From Bacillota bacterium (GTDB lineage Bacteria > Bacillota > Clostridia > Saccharofermentanales > Saccharofermentanaceae): a DNA stretch of 64,000 bases. Shown here piece after piece: positions 25,937 to 34,011 of this stretch. A model generated the notes under the pieces. That model worked only from the letters and a program-made list of their open reading frames with translations. It ran no database searches and was not told where the DNA came from. Made by a program: the position numbers and the translations under genes. The first letter of the stretch is position 1. Every line of letters begins with the position of its first letter. Location of the stretch: assembly GCA_023397475.1 (NCBI GenBank), contig JAEWUD010000027.1, positions 1 through 64,000 of the forward strand. The letters are read 5' to 3'.

Positions 25937-28102
25937 ATGGGACATGTTGCGCTTTACCGGCGGTTTCGTCCGGCTGACTTCGATGAGATCGTCGAACAGA
26001 AACATGCGGTGGTCGCACTGCGACAGGCTGTTATTTCCGGCCAGATTGCCCATGCGTATCTTTTTTCGGGCACAAGAGGCACCGGCAAGACTTCGATTGC
26101 GAAGATTTTTTCACGAGCTGTTAATTGTCTTTCGCCGCGCGACGGCAACCCGTGTAACCAATGCGAGATCTGCCGCGGGATTCTCGACGGCACACTCCTC
26201 GATGTCATCGAGATGGATGCCGCGTCCAATAACAGTGTCGATAACATCCGCCGAATCTGCGACGAAGTCATGTTTCTTCCTTCCCGGGCCAGATATAAGG
26301 TATACATCATCGACGAGGTCCACATGCTGTCGGGCGGCGCGTTCAATGCGTTGTTGAAGACGCTTGAGGAACCGCCGGCTCATGCGATTTTTATTCTTGC
26401 CACAACGGAACCGCACCGGATTCCCGCGACAATCATTTCACGTTGTCAGCGCTATGACTTTCGACGAATTCCCACGGAGAGTATGATCGAGCGTTTGAGC
26501 TTGATTTGCGATACCGAAGGGTATGCGGTGGATTCCGAGGCGCTCGCGACGATTGCCAGCCTTTCCGACGGAGCGATGCGTGACGCGATTTCTCTGTTGG
26601 ATCAGGTCGCCACCGGACGAACCGGCTCCGTCACGCGTGATGATGTTCTTCGAATTACCGGCGTCGTTGATGACGAATTCCTTTCCAATATGGCTTACGC
26701 ACTCCTTTCGGATGACGCGGTCGCGATGATTCGACTTACCGATCAACTTCTGATGGACGGACGCGATCTCATTCGCTTCACCCTTGATCTTGCCCGATAT
26801 TTTCGCGATGTTCTCGTTGTATCCTTGGCGCCGGATAAGCCATGGCTCGTTACGGCAACTTCTGATTCGATCGCGCGCATGCGCGAAGTCGGGGCGGCCA
26901 CGGATGAGCGTACACTGACCGATGCGATCACGCGCCTGTCTTCGCTGGTTTCAGAACTTAAGTGGTCGCCCGAGATGCGCACATCTTTTGAGATCGCGTT
27001 ATTGAGCTTCGGCACCTCCCGCCGGGATGCCGAGGGGGTGAACGGAAGTCCGACGGTATCCCCTTCCCGCCAAGCGAATGCACCCCTTCCGAAGCGTGAA
27101 ATTCCCGTCGCCGAGCCGGCTCGTGCGACGCCGCAGGCACAAACGGTTCCGGCCGCGGCACCCGCGCCCGATGTACCTGTCATAACAACGGTCTCTGTCT
27201 CGACTCCGGTAACGACGCCTGCAAAACCCACCGCTGCGGAATCCGTGGCTGCTCCCGTTGCACCTCACATTGCGCCTCCCGTGGCTGCTCCCGTGGTTAC
27301 TCCCGTGGTTACTCCCGTTGCGGCTCCCGTGGCTGCTCCCGTTGCGGCTCCCGTGGCTGCTCCCGTTGCGCATCGCGAACCAGGTTCGATCGAGTTCGAT
27401 TACATGGCTCCGCCGCCGCTCGATATTGTTCCCGGCGTCGCCGTAATCTCCGCTTCACCTGTGCCCGCTCCCGCATCCGACGAGATGACGCCTCCGCCGA
27501 TTCTGCCGGGTCAGCTCAGTCTCTTCGGAGGCGCGGATGACCTCGATTCGCCGAACAAACCAGATACCCAGAGTGATCTTGATTCGCCGGAAGTCCTCGC
27601 TTCACCGGATGACCGGAATGCTCCGCCCACGGACTCCGACGATGCGCCTGATCAGGCTCTTCTCGAACCGGCAACCCCGGATTTGTCCGAACCGCTCCCG
27701 ATGGCACCCGCATCCGCGCTTCCTTTACGGGAGCTGTGGGAAGTTCTGCTTACCCGTTGGACGGACTCGATCTTTTCCGATGTGCTTCAACTTCGCAATG
27801 CGACGGTTTGCCGCGAAGGCAAAGATCTCCTGATTGTTTTTCCCGATAACGCGTCCGGTTACGCGCGCAGTTTGACAGACCGGCCGGAATATAAGAGAAT
27901 CATCAAGGATATACGAACGGTTATTCCGGACGTCACCGACATACATGTGCGAACGGTTTCCCAGATGTCCCCCGCAACTTCCGCGTCGTCGGAACGCGCA
28001 CCGGATACACAAGTTTCCCCGGCGGCGCATCCATGGATTTCCGAGATTATCTCCTACGCTCAGGAAGCCGGCATTCCCATCGAAATGCCGGATGAATTAT
28101 AA
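25937..28102 (+). CDS. dnaX: DNA polymerase III subunits gamma/tau
   Basis: DnaX is the clamp-loader ATPase and replisome organiser. The 721-aa product has Walker A GTRGTGKTS, the four-cysteine zinc module (CLSPRDGNPCNQCEIC), Walker B IDEVHMLS and sensor 1 ISRCQRYDF. After residue about 360 comes a long low-complexity linker dominated by Ala, Pro and Val, including a 12-bp tandem repeat, then a C-terminal domain of about 130 residues from ALPLRELWEVLL onward. The ATG at 25937 follows AAGGAGG. It is preceded by ffs and followed 30 bp later by ebfC. Confidence 0.95.
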   Translation: MGHVALYRRFRPADFDEIVEQKHAVVALRQAVISGQIAHAYLFSGTRGTGKTSIAKIFSRAVNCLSPRDGNPCNQCEICRGILDGTLLDVIEMDAASNNSVDNIRRICDEVMFLPSRARYKVYIIDEVHMLSGGAFNALLKTLEEPPAHAIFILATTEPHRIPATIISRCQRYDFRRIPTESMIERLSLICDTEGYAVDSEALATIASLSDGAMRDAISLLDQVATGRTGSVTRDDVLRITGVVDDEFLSNMAYALLSDDAVAMIRLTDQLLMDGRDLIRFTLDLARYFRDVLVVSLAPDKPWLVTATSDSIARMREVGAATDERTLTDAITRLSSLVSELKWSPEMRTSFEIALLSFGTSRRDAEGVNGSPTVSPSRQANAPLPKREIPVAEPARATPQAQTVPAAAPAPDVPVITTVSVSTPVTTPAKPTAAESVAAPVAPHIAPPVAAPVVTPVVTPVAAPVAAPVAAPVAAPVAHREPGSIEFDYMAPPPLDIVPGVAVISASPVPAPASDEMTPPPILPGQLSLFGGADDLDSPNKPDTQSDLDSPEVLASPDDRNAPPTDSDDAPDQALLEPATPDLSEPLPMAPASALPLRELWEVLLTRWTDSIFSDVLQLRNATVCREGKDLLIVFPDNASGYARSLTDRPEYKRIIKDIRTVIPDVTDIHVRTVSQMSPATSASSERAPDTQVSPAAHPWISEIISYAQEAGIPIEMPDEL
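27278..27369 (+). repeat. 12-bp coding minisatellite in dnaX
   Basis: About seven to eight direct copies of a 12-bp unit (GTGGCTGCTCCC, GTTGCGGCTCCC or GTGGTTACTCCC) encode repeated VAAP or VVTP tetrapeptides in the tau linker. The unit is in frame, so copy-number changes would only lengthen or shorten the linker. Confidence 0.85.
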
Positions 28103-28132
28103 GTATCTATCATAAGAATTGGAGGATCAGGT

Positions 28133-28477
28133 ATGGCTAAGGGTGGTTTTCGCGGCATGCCCGGCATGGGCGGCGGCAACATGGGACAGCTTCTTCAGCA
28201 GGCGCAGAAGATGCAGCGTGATATGGAGAAGGCACAGGAAGAGATCAAGAACGCGACGGTGGACGCTACGGCCGGCGGCGGAGTGGTCTCAGTAACGATT
28301 AACGGCAATCACGAAATGGTCACCTTGAAGATCGATCCCAAAGCGGTCGATCCCGAAGATGTCGAGATGCTTCAGGACCTTATTGTTGCCGCTTACAACG
28401 AAGCGTCCCGCAAGCTTGAGGAGTTATCCTCGACGAAGATGAGTCAAGTCACCGGCGGCGCGAAGCTCCCGTTCTGA
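28133..28477 (+). CDS. ebfC: Nucleoid-associated protein, YbaB/EbfC family
   Basis: The 114-aa protein has a Gly/Met-rich N-terminus (FRGMPGMGGGNMG), the helix QLLQQAQKMQRDMEKAQEEI, and the core GGGVVSVTINGNHEMVTLKI. These dimeric DNA-binding proteins are almost always encoded between dnaX and recR, as here. GGAGG precedes the start. Confidence 0.96.
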   Translation: MAKGGFRGMPGMGGGNMGQLLQQAQKMQRDMEKAQEEIKNATVDATAGGGVVSVTINGNHEMVTLKIDPKAVDPEDVEMLQDLIVAAYNEASRKLEELSSTKMSQVTGGAKLPF

Positions 28478-28492
28478 CGATCGGAGATCATC

Positions 28493-29095
28493 ATGGCACG
28501 ATACTCACCTTCTGTCGCCCGGTTGATCGCCGAACTCGGCAAGCTGCCGGGCGTCGGACATAAATCAGCACAGCGATTGGCCTTTCATATTCTATCCATG
28601 CCCGTAGATCAGGTTTCCGAACTCTCCGCCGCCATTCTCGCGGCGAGGGAGTCGACGAAGCTCTGTTCGGTGTGCCAGAATTTCACCGACAAGGATCCTT
28701 GTGAGATCTGCGCGGATGCGCGCCGCGACCGGGCGACAATCTGTGTCGTCGAGAATCCTCGCGATGTCTCAACTATGGAGCGGATGCGAGATTATCAGGG
28801 CCTGTATCACGTGCTGCACGGAGTCTATTCTCCACTCACCGGGGTAGGTCTCGACCAGATCAAGCTCAAAGAACTGATCACACGTTTGCAAAGCAACCCG
28901 GATGTTAAGGAATTGATCCTTGCGACGAATCAAACCGCCGAAGGCGAAGCGACGGCCATGTATATTTCACGACTCGTGAAGCCTTCCGGTATTCGGGTCA
29001 CAAGAATCGCTTCCGGCCTTCCGATGGGTTCCGATCTGGAGTTTGCCGACGATATGACTCTGTCCAAGGCCATGCGGGGACGTCACGACTTCTAA
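28493..29095 (+). CDS. recR: Recombination mediator RecR
   Basis: RecR acts with RecF and RecO to load RecA at gaps. The 200-aa product shows the helix-hairpin-helix LPGVGHKSAQRLAFHIL, the zinc finger CSVCQNFTDKDPCEIC, the Toprim motif ICVVENPRDVSTMER and the C-terminal Walker-like segment. Length is standard. It starts 15 bp after ebfC and ends the rightward operon. Confidence 0.97.
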   Translation: MARYSPSVARLIAELGKLPGVGHKSAQRLAFHILSMPVDQVSELSAAILAARESTKLCSVCQNFTDKDPCEICADARRDRATICVVENPRDVSTMERMRDYQGLYHVLHGVYSPLTGVGLDQIKLKELITRLQSNPDVKELILATNQTAEGEATAMYISRLVKPSGIRVTRIASGLPMGSDLEFADDMTLSKAMRGRHDF

Positions 29096-29138
29096 TTCTC
29101 ACAAAGCCGCAATGCGCAGCTCAAATGTACCGTTATTC

Positions 29139-29477
29139 TCAGGAAGAACTGTCTGTATCGAAAATCATCTCGCCGGTCTTCACCATGCCGAGTTCATTTC
29201 TCGCGATCTCTTCAATAAACGTATCGCTGCCAACCTTATCCGCAAGCGCCTGAGCCTGTTCATTGTCGGCAATAACCTCAGCCTCGAGATCCGCCAACTC
29301 TTCCGCTCTGGCGTCGACACGCGCCTTCTGCTCATTCTGGTTCAGGATCATCGTCGCACCGACGGCGAAAAGCAGAAGGATAACCAGCATGACAACCACC
29401 CGGGTTACCGAGGCGCCTTCCGGTTTTCCATATTTGATCCGGGTCTTCCGGACTTTTCGCGCAGATCTCATCGTCAT
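29139..29477 (-). CDS. divIC: Septum formation initiator, DivIC/FtsB family
   Basis: This 112-aa bitopic protein has a basic cytoplasmic N-terminus, one helix (TRVVVMLVILLLFAVGATMI) and an extracellular coiled coil (about residues 46-85), ending IEEIARNELGMVKTGEMIF, the FtsB/DivIC signature. It is part of the DivIB-DivIC-FtsL complex at the septum. AAAGGA lies seven bases before the ATG. Its neighbours rqcP and mazG are those of B. subtilis divIC, but yabP and yabQ are missing between them. Confidence 0.9.
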   Translation of the reverse strand: MTMRSARKVRKTRIKYGKPEGASVTRVVVMLVILLLFAVGATMILNQNEQKARVDARAEELADLEAEVIADNEQAQALADKVGSDTFIEEIARNELGMVKTGEMIFDTDSSS

Positions 29478-29650
29478 ACGTACAATCCTTTGTCAAGTAT
29501 TCTTTCTGTTTGTCATTGTATCCGACGTGCATAGGCATCTTCAACCGTTCCGCCGGCAGAAATCGCCGCAGAATTCATAATTTGTTCGGTTTGGGGCGAG
29601 ATGTAAACCCCGTGTAAAGATCGGGTAATATTATTGCCGCGTAACGCGAT

Positions 29651-29899
29651 TCATTCTAAAGGTAGAATCTCATACATTGCAGCCGCGTTCTCCTTGCGCA
29701 CGATCTCTTTAATATCCAGAACGCGAATTCTCGTCGTGCCGTTTCCAAATCCGATCTCAAGGATATCCCCGACCTTGAGCTCCGTGCCGGGCTTCGACGG
29801 TTTACCGTTGACGGACACACGACCGGCGGCACAGACCTCGTTTGCGACGGTCCTGCGTTTGATGACACGCGATACTTTCAGAAATTTATCCAATCTCAT
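29651..29899 (-). CDS. rqcP: S4-domain RNA-binding protein, RqcP/YabO-type
   Basis: The 82-aa protein consists of one S4 domain: MRLDKFLKVSRVIKRRTVAN, then GRVSVNGKPSKPGTELKVGD. RqcP binds the P-site tRNA on stalled 50S subunits and supports C-terminal alanine tailing by RqcH in ribosome quality control. The ATG at 29899 overlaps the mazG stop by 4 bases (ATGA) and has AAGGAGAG upstream. Synteny with mazG and divIC matches B. subtilis yabN-yabO-divIC, which is why I prefer RqcP over Hsp15. Confidence 0.9.
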   Translation of the reverse strand: MRLDKFLKVSRVIKRRTVANEVCAAGRVSVNGKPSKPGTELKVGDILEIGFGNGTTRIRVLDIKEIVRKENAAAMYEILPLE

Positions 29900-30762
29900 C
29901 GATTCTCTCTCTCCTTCTCTTTGACCTTGTCCCACAACACGTCCATGTCCGCCAGCGACATCTGCGTGAGTTCCCGGCCCGATTCATCCGCCATTTGCTC
30001 GACCGCCGCAAAGCGACGCACGAACTTGCGATTTGCCGTAGTAAGCGCGAGTTCCGGGTCGATTCCGATGAGTCGTGCATAGTTAACTGTCGCGAAAAGA
30101 AGGTCGCCGACCTCCTCTTCCACCTTCGAGTACGCCTCCGGATTTGTCTCGGGATGAATCTTTGCCTCTGTGGGAAGTTCCGCCTCGGTCATCGCCTCGG
30201 AAACTTCGCGCAATTCCTCGAAGATCTTATCTAGGGCCCCGCTCGCGTCCGGCCAGTCGAACCCGACCTTGGCGGCGCGCTTCTGCAGCTTATCCGCACG
30301 CATCAGAGCAGGCAAGCCCTCGGGGACATCGGCAAGGGTTTGTGCGGCTTTCGTATGACCCTTCTCTTTATTCTTGTTCTTCTCCCATACCGACAGAACA
30401 TCATCGGGAGATGCCGCAGTATCCTCTCCAAAGACGTGGGAATGTCTTGAGATCAGCTTCCTGCACAGGTTATCCGTGATATCGTTCAGAGTGAACTCAT
30501 GATCGCGTTCGGCCAGTGCCGCATGAAAAAACACCTGGAGCAATACATCGCCGAACTCATCCGCCATTCGCTCCGGACGGCCGGAGTCAATCGCGTCGAC
30601 GGCCTCGTAGGCTTCCTCAATCATATTCTTGCGAAGCGACTCATGGGTCTGAACTCGATCCCATGGACACCCGTCCGGCGCAAGCAATCGTACAAGTATC
30701 TCGCGCAATTCTTCTGTTCCATACTGGTTGCCGTTCTTCGGCAAAGGAATTCCTCGTGTCAT
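29896..30762 (-). CDS. mazG: Nucleoside triphosphate pyrophosphohydrolase MazG
   Basis: MazG hydrolyses noncanonical or excess NTPs. The 288-aa protein has two MazG domains: the first with LLAPDGCPWDRVQTHESLRK and EEAYEAVDAID...DEFGDVLLQV, the second with EEVGDLLFATVNYARL. Acidic metal ligands ExxE and ExxD are present in both. The B. subtilis homologue YabN carries an extra N-terminal methyltransferase-like domain that is absent here. AGGAG precedes the ATG. Confidence 0.95.
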   Translation of the reverse strand: MTRGIPLPKNGNQYGTEELREILVRLLAPDGCPWDRVQTHESLRKNMIEEAYEAVDAIDSGRPERMADEFGDVLLQVFFHAALAERDHEFTLNDITDNLCRKLISRHSHVFGEDTAASPDDVLSVWEKNKNKEKGHTKAAQTLADVPEGLPALMRADKLQKRAAKVGFDWPDASGALDKIFEELREVSEAMTEAELPTEAKIHPETNPEAYSKVEEEVGDLLFATVNYARLIGIDPELALTTANRKFVRRFAAVEQMADESGRELTQMSLADMDVLWDKVKEKERENR

Positions 30763-30846
30763 ATCTCTCTCCTATATATTCCCATATCATCCGTTAGCGT
30801 TATCTCATATGCGGGAACCCGGTTCTCGCTAGTCGGCAGCGTTTAT

Positions 30847-31104
30847 TTATAGCATCTTGATCTGAAATCGGTCAAAGCGAACCGTTTCCGTGTATTGATC
30901 CGCGAAAAACATTGTCTGCCGGAAAGCCGCAAACTCATGCGTATTCTTCGACAGCCACAGCGGAATTGGGATCTCCAGCTGCCGGCATAAATCGATCAGG
31001 TTGGTTTCCAGTTCTTTGACGAAAGACATCTCCGGTGCTTGTATCGAAGATACCGCCTGAGCGATCATCAGGTTCCCCTTGAAAAGTTTACCTTCAAGCT
31101 TCAT
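30847..31104 (-). CDS. Conserved small protein of unknown function
   Basis: An 85-aa protein starting MKLEGKLFKGNLMI, with a middle segment IPIPLWLSKNTHEFAAFRQT and ending FFADQYTETVRFDRFQIKML. The pattern of a short beta-rich start, a W-L in the centre and an F-x-x-D/E-x-x-F-D ending resembles a small protein family I recall from many Clostridia; no function is known to me. GGAGG lies six bases before the ATG. There is no signal peptide or membrane helix. It is transcribed in the same direction as mazG, 84 bp upstream of it. Confidence 0.75.
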   Translation of the reverse strand: MKLEGKLFKGNLMIAQAVSSIQAPEMSFVKELETNLIDLCRQLEIPIPLWLSKNTHEFAAFRQTMFFADQYTETVRFDRFQIKML

Positions 31105-31445
31105 TCTGCGCCTCCAAATCATGCATTTTTCGATCATAATTACCGTTATTTTCGAATATTCGAGCAAATTTGCGGCAAAATCCACATTTCTGCCGAGTTC
31201 AATTCACATTTTATTCACCGGATCAGCACCTGTTCGAAACAATTCGCTGGTAAGATAAAGATGTCTCCCGAAGAGAGACGCTCCTTACTTCATAACACCC
31301 TCCTTAACGGATACCGGCGCCCCCCGTCGGTATCTTCTTTTTTGGAGGTTTTCCGCAACAATAGTATACTGCATATTTTGAATAATCTATGCTATACTTT
31401 TCTTGAACATTTGAGAAAATCAACCTCTGCGGGAGGAGATACAAG
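31105..31445. other. Intergenic region with hairpins before the metzincin-like gene
   Basis: No long gene is supported. On the plus strand there is a GTCTC/GAGAC hairpin (about 31264-31280) and a terminator-like hairpin at 31310-31343. On the minus strand an AAGGAGGG site stands before ATG-AAG-TAA (near 31297-31289), a two-codon frame that may be fortuitous or the stub of a deleted gene. TATACT at 31393-31398 could be a -10 for the rightward gene. Confidence 0.5.
31310..31343 (+). terminator. Terminator-like hairpin upstream of the metzincin-like gene
   Basis: GATACCG pairs with CGGTATC around an 11-base C-rich loop and is followed by TTCTTTTTT. No rightward gene ends just before it, so it may end a leader or small RNA transcript. 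Confidence 0.55.
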
Positions 31446-32339
31446 GTGGTATTTTTCGAGGCCGGAGGTGCTACTGCGGCAGATTCGATTAATCGAGAAA
31501 CACTTTGGGATCGATATCCGATTCGGTATCGTAATCCTTCGCGCGTCCCGGTACAGTTGGTCATTCGCGGGAACCGTTTACAGATTCGTATCTTCGTCAA
31601 GTATGCCGCCAATATGTTCGAGCAATTCCCGGGGACAAACCTCACCTACGCCGATATTGCCGAATCCGGCATCCGCAAGAACTGGGCCGGACTTTTTGAG
31701 CTTCCCTGGTTGAAGGACGACGGTTTCGAGAGAGCGCACGCCCGTGCGAGCGCTCGTGTGTTGACCGAGTCTCCCGATCCGGATGACCGTTCGCTGCAGC
31801 CCAAGGCACCTTCCATCCGGGTATTTGTTGAGATTATCCGGCATGGCAATCGCGCCTTCGAGAAAGAGTACCCGCAACAGCGTTGCGTCAAGATTCGGCT
31901 GTCGAACGGAATCCTTTTGCCCGCACACGTCAGCAGTCCGCTTTGGCGTTGGGGTTGGGGATTTCTCCCTACGTTTCAGTTTGAGGCTACTTCTCTCAAC
32001 TGGTCCGTCCGGCACCCGGGCGACATAACATTGCACAAGGAGACCAACCGGTATCTTTTCGAGCAGATCTCCGCGCACGAGATGGGGCATGTCCTGGGAT
32101 TGGGAGATGCGTATGGGGCAAATTATCGTTTCTTTTACGAAGCACCGGGCACCTCAGAATATATGATGTGCCATAACCGCAAGGTTCAGCCGGAAGAGAT
32201 TGAGCACATGTTGCTGGCTCATATGACAAACCGGATGCAATATTTCCCTCGGCGTTTCGACTGGAAGATCTTCAGCACCGGATTCAAGAGGGAGTTCAAA
32301 TTACAGTTCAACACTTTGTCCAAGAAGGCGAAGCGATAA
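31446..32339 (+). CDS. Metzincin-like putative zinc metalloprotease, no secretion signal
   Basis: The 297-aa protein carries ISAHEMGHVLGLGDAYG near residue 215, an HExxHxxGxxD motif in which two histidines and the aspartate could bind zinc, as in snapalysin-like metzincins. About 20 residues later EYMMCHN could supply the Met-turn. The region before it (residues 30-200) is Arg-rich with several WGW-type aromatic clusters and matches no family I recognise; the C-terminus is basic. There is no signal peptide or membrane helix, which is unusual for a metzincin. The start is GTG with GGAGG nine bases upstream. Activity is inferred from the motif only. Confidence 0.7.
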   Translation: MVFFEAGGATAADSINRETLWDRYPIRYRNPSRVPVQLVIRGNRLQIRIFVKYAANMFEQFPGTNLTYADIAESGIRKNWAGLFELPWLKDDGFERAHARASARVLTESPDPDDRSLQPKAPSIRVFVEIIRHGNRAFEKEYPQQRCVKIRLSNGILLPAHVSSPLWRWGWGFLPTFQFEATSLNWSVRHPGDITLHKETNRYLFEQISAHEMGHVLGLGDAYGANYRFFYEAPGTSEYMMCHNRKVQPEEIEHMLLAHMTNRMQYFPRRFDWKIFSTGFKREFKLQFNTLSKKAKR

Positions 32340-32515
32340 CTTTTTGCCGGGTGTCGGGTCTTGACGAACCATGCCCGAGATTTCTTGAACCGAGGATTAT
32401 GCAATGTGCTAATTTTTCGAGATTTTATACAGCACAGTGCACGAATAACCACAATATCAAGAATATTTGTTTGTGAAACTTGTCAGTTTCTTTACATTTG
32501 GAAAAGTCTTTGATA

Positions 32516-32544
32516 TTGTATGAGGCCGCATTTCGTTGTAGAAT
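32516..32544 (+). promoter_or_regulatory. Promoter of the zinc-ribbon HD protein
   Basis: TTGTAT, 17 bases, TAGAAT; each hexamer is one or two bases off consensus. The predicted leader is about 70 nt and ends with AGGAGG before the ATG. Confidence 0.6.
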
Positions 32545-32622
32545 GTCTGTAGATATTCCTATAGAGAGTGTAACTGCTTTTGATTTCTTCAAATCACCAG
32601 CAGTGCCGAGGAGGAGGTTCAT

Positions 32623-33402
32623 ATGAAGAAGTGTCCTGATTGCGGAATGGTTATTGCGAACCAAGCCATCCGCTGCCCCAAGTGCAAGTACGATTTCACC
32701 GATGGTCAGGGTCAGGTTCCGGGCGCCGCTCCGGTAGCGGCCAAGGCTGCATCTACCGCCGGGTTGCCGATGATCGCCGTCAACCGTGATAATGTCGACG
32801 AGTTGTATGCCGATCTTAAGTCACGCATCATTAAGCGCAAGACAGAATTCGATCACTTCATCGATTTCCTGGAGAACCGGACATCCTGGATGACCGCTCC
32901 GGCGAATACGGAGGGATCTCTCGCGCATGAGAAGGGTCTTCTCATCCATTGTGTAGGTGTTGCCAAGCAGCTCCTTCGCGTCAAGGAAACCCTGATGCCG
33001 CAGCTGGACGACGAATCGGCGATCATTGTCGCCTTGTTCCACGATGTCGGCAAGGTCGGTGTCGAGGGCAAGCCTCTTTATCTTGTCGAGGAGAAGGTCA
33101 CAACCTCCGCGCTTGGTCTGGGCCTCGGACGCAATATCACTTCCTCTTCCTATATTGTTAACCCCAAGCTCGTTCCGATGAGCGTCGGTGTCCGGAGCCT
33201 GTTCCTGGTTTCCCAGTACATGCTGCTCTCGGATGACGAAGCGCAGGCAATCTGCTATCAGACGAATTCCGCCGAGATCCAGAGTAAAGAGATGCCTCTT
33301 GCGATGGTTCTCGAGGTTGCAAACAAGTGGCAGACCAAGATCTACGAGAACGATGAGATGGTGCGTCAGTACAGCTTTACTGTGGTGAACACTAACGCAT
33401 AA
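32623..33402 (+). CDS. Zinc-ribbon HD-domain phosphohydrolase
   Basis: The 259-aa protein starts with a double-CxxC zinc ribbon (CPDCGMVIANQAIRCPKC), followed by an Ala/Pro-rich linker and from about residue 55 an HD domain. Metal ligands are seen in HEKGLLIHCVGVAKQLL and ALFHDVGKVGVEGKP. HD proteins of this type hydrolyse nucleotides or phosphomonoesters; the substrate is unknown. Possible further helices lie in the second half (DDEAQAICYQTN). AGGAGG precedes the start. It is a single gene with its own promoter and terminator. Confidence 0.85.
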   Translation: MKKCPDCGMVIANQAIRCPKCKYDFTDGQGQVPGAAPVAAKAASTAGLPMIAVNRDNVDELYADLKSRIIKRKTEFDHFIDFLENRTSWMTAPANTEGSLAHEKGLLIHCVGVAKQLLRVKETLMPQLDDESAIIVALFHDVGKVGVEGKPLYLVEEKVTTSALGLGLGRNITSSSYIVNPKLVPMSVGVRSLFLVSQYMLLSDDEAQAICYQTNSAEIQSKEMPLAMVLEVANKWQTKIYENDEMVRQYSFTVVNTNA

Positions 33403-33475
33403 TCTTACGTCTCCACGCAATTCGCAGGTTCGCCGCAAGACGATCTCTGCATTTACTCCATGATGTATTTACGAC

Positions 33476-33518
33476 AAGGGGCTGTCTCAAAACGAAAGTT
33501 GAGAGACAGCCCCTTTTT
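33476..33518 (+). terminator. Terminator after the HD-domain gene
   Basis: AAGGGGCTGTCTCAAAAC and its near-perfect complement ...GAGAGACAGCCCC form a long stem followed by TTTTT. The same hairpin with small changes lies after gdhA and after the sigma/propeller operon. Confidence 0.9.
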
Positions 33519-33690
33519 ATTTTCAAACGACGATGGTGCAGACTAACATAATATTCGCTTCCGTAGTTCGAGAATCTTCGATTCTATGGAGTGGACGCTA
33601 ATCATTTCCTCGCTTTCTAAGTAATGAATACCGATAGAATGAAAGCTTTAGTGATTTGTAGCGGGCTAAGTCGGGCCAGCCGGATATATA

Positions 33691-33846
33691 TCAATGATGC
33701 ACATACGAAACCGGCTCCTTCTCGGGTTTTCGTATGTGCGCTGGCCATCCCAGAGCGGTTATTCGTCATTGATGCACATACGAAACAGCCACTTTCACAC
33801 GTTTTCGTATGTGCGCCAGCCTTCCAGCCTTTGGGTAGAGAAAGTT
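33691..33846. repeat. Two tandem 78-bp hairpin units (copy A)
   Basis: Each unit begins TGATGCACATACGAAAC and, 14-17 bases later, has GTTTTCGTATGTGCGC, so each forms a hairpin with a stem of about 13 bp. The two starts are 78 bases apart, separated by a conserved CCAGAGCGGTTATTCGTCAT-type linker. Confidence 0.85.
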
Positions 33847-33962
33847 CTCAGGAAATCGCTAACTATTTGCGTCATTAATGGAAAGCAAGTGTTGAGAGAC
33901 AGCCCCTTTTTCGCGTACTAACCCGCATCTGTCGTAAAATTTATCGATAACAAAGTCGTAAA

Positions 33963-34011
33963 AGGACGCGTGCCCTTTATGTCGGTATTTTGTCCGACGG
34001 GCATGCGTCCT
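33963..34011 (-). terminator. Terminator of the hydrogenase gene
   Basis: AGGACGCGTGCCC and GGGCATGCGTCCT pair over 13 bp with one wobble, enclosing a second small stem (GTCGG/CCGAC). On the minus strand the stem is followed by TTTT, 57 bases after the hydrogenase stop codon. Confidence 0.75.

Larger units (their letters stand above)
33476..33912. repeat. Dispersed noncoding repeat element, copy A
   Basis: The stretch opens with the full terminator hairpin and closes with its right half, so the 21-mer GTTGAGAGACAGCCCC+TTTTT occurs at 33498-33518 and 33891-33911. Between them lies sequence that aligns with the region after gdhA: both have GATGGTnCAGACT, GATTCTATG, a TTnCCTCGC block, TGAATACC, AAGTCGG, and then two tandem hairpin units. 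The shared order and spacing over roughly 300 bp show common descent. No transposase or open frame lies within. Confidence 0.8.

Noticed and set aside
33691..33846. Possible CRISPR or attachment site in the hairpin units
   Set aside because: Only two units, with hairpin arms conserved and a conserved linker between them; no integrase or cas genes nearby.
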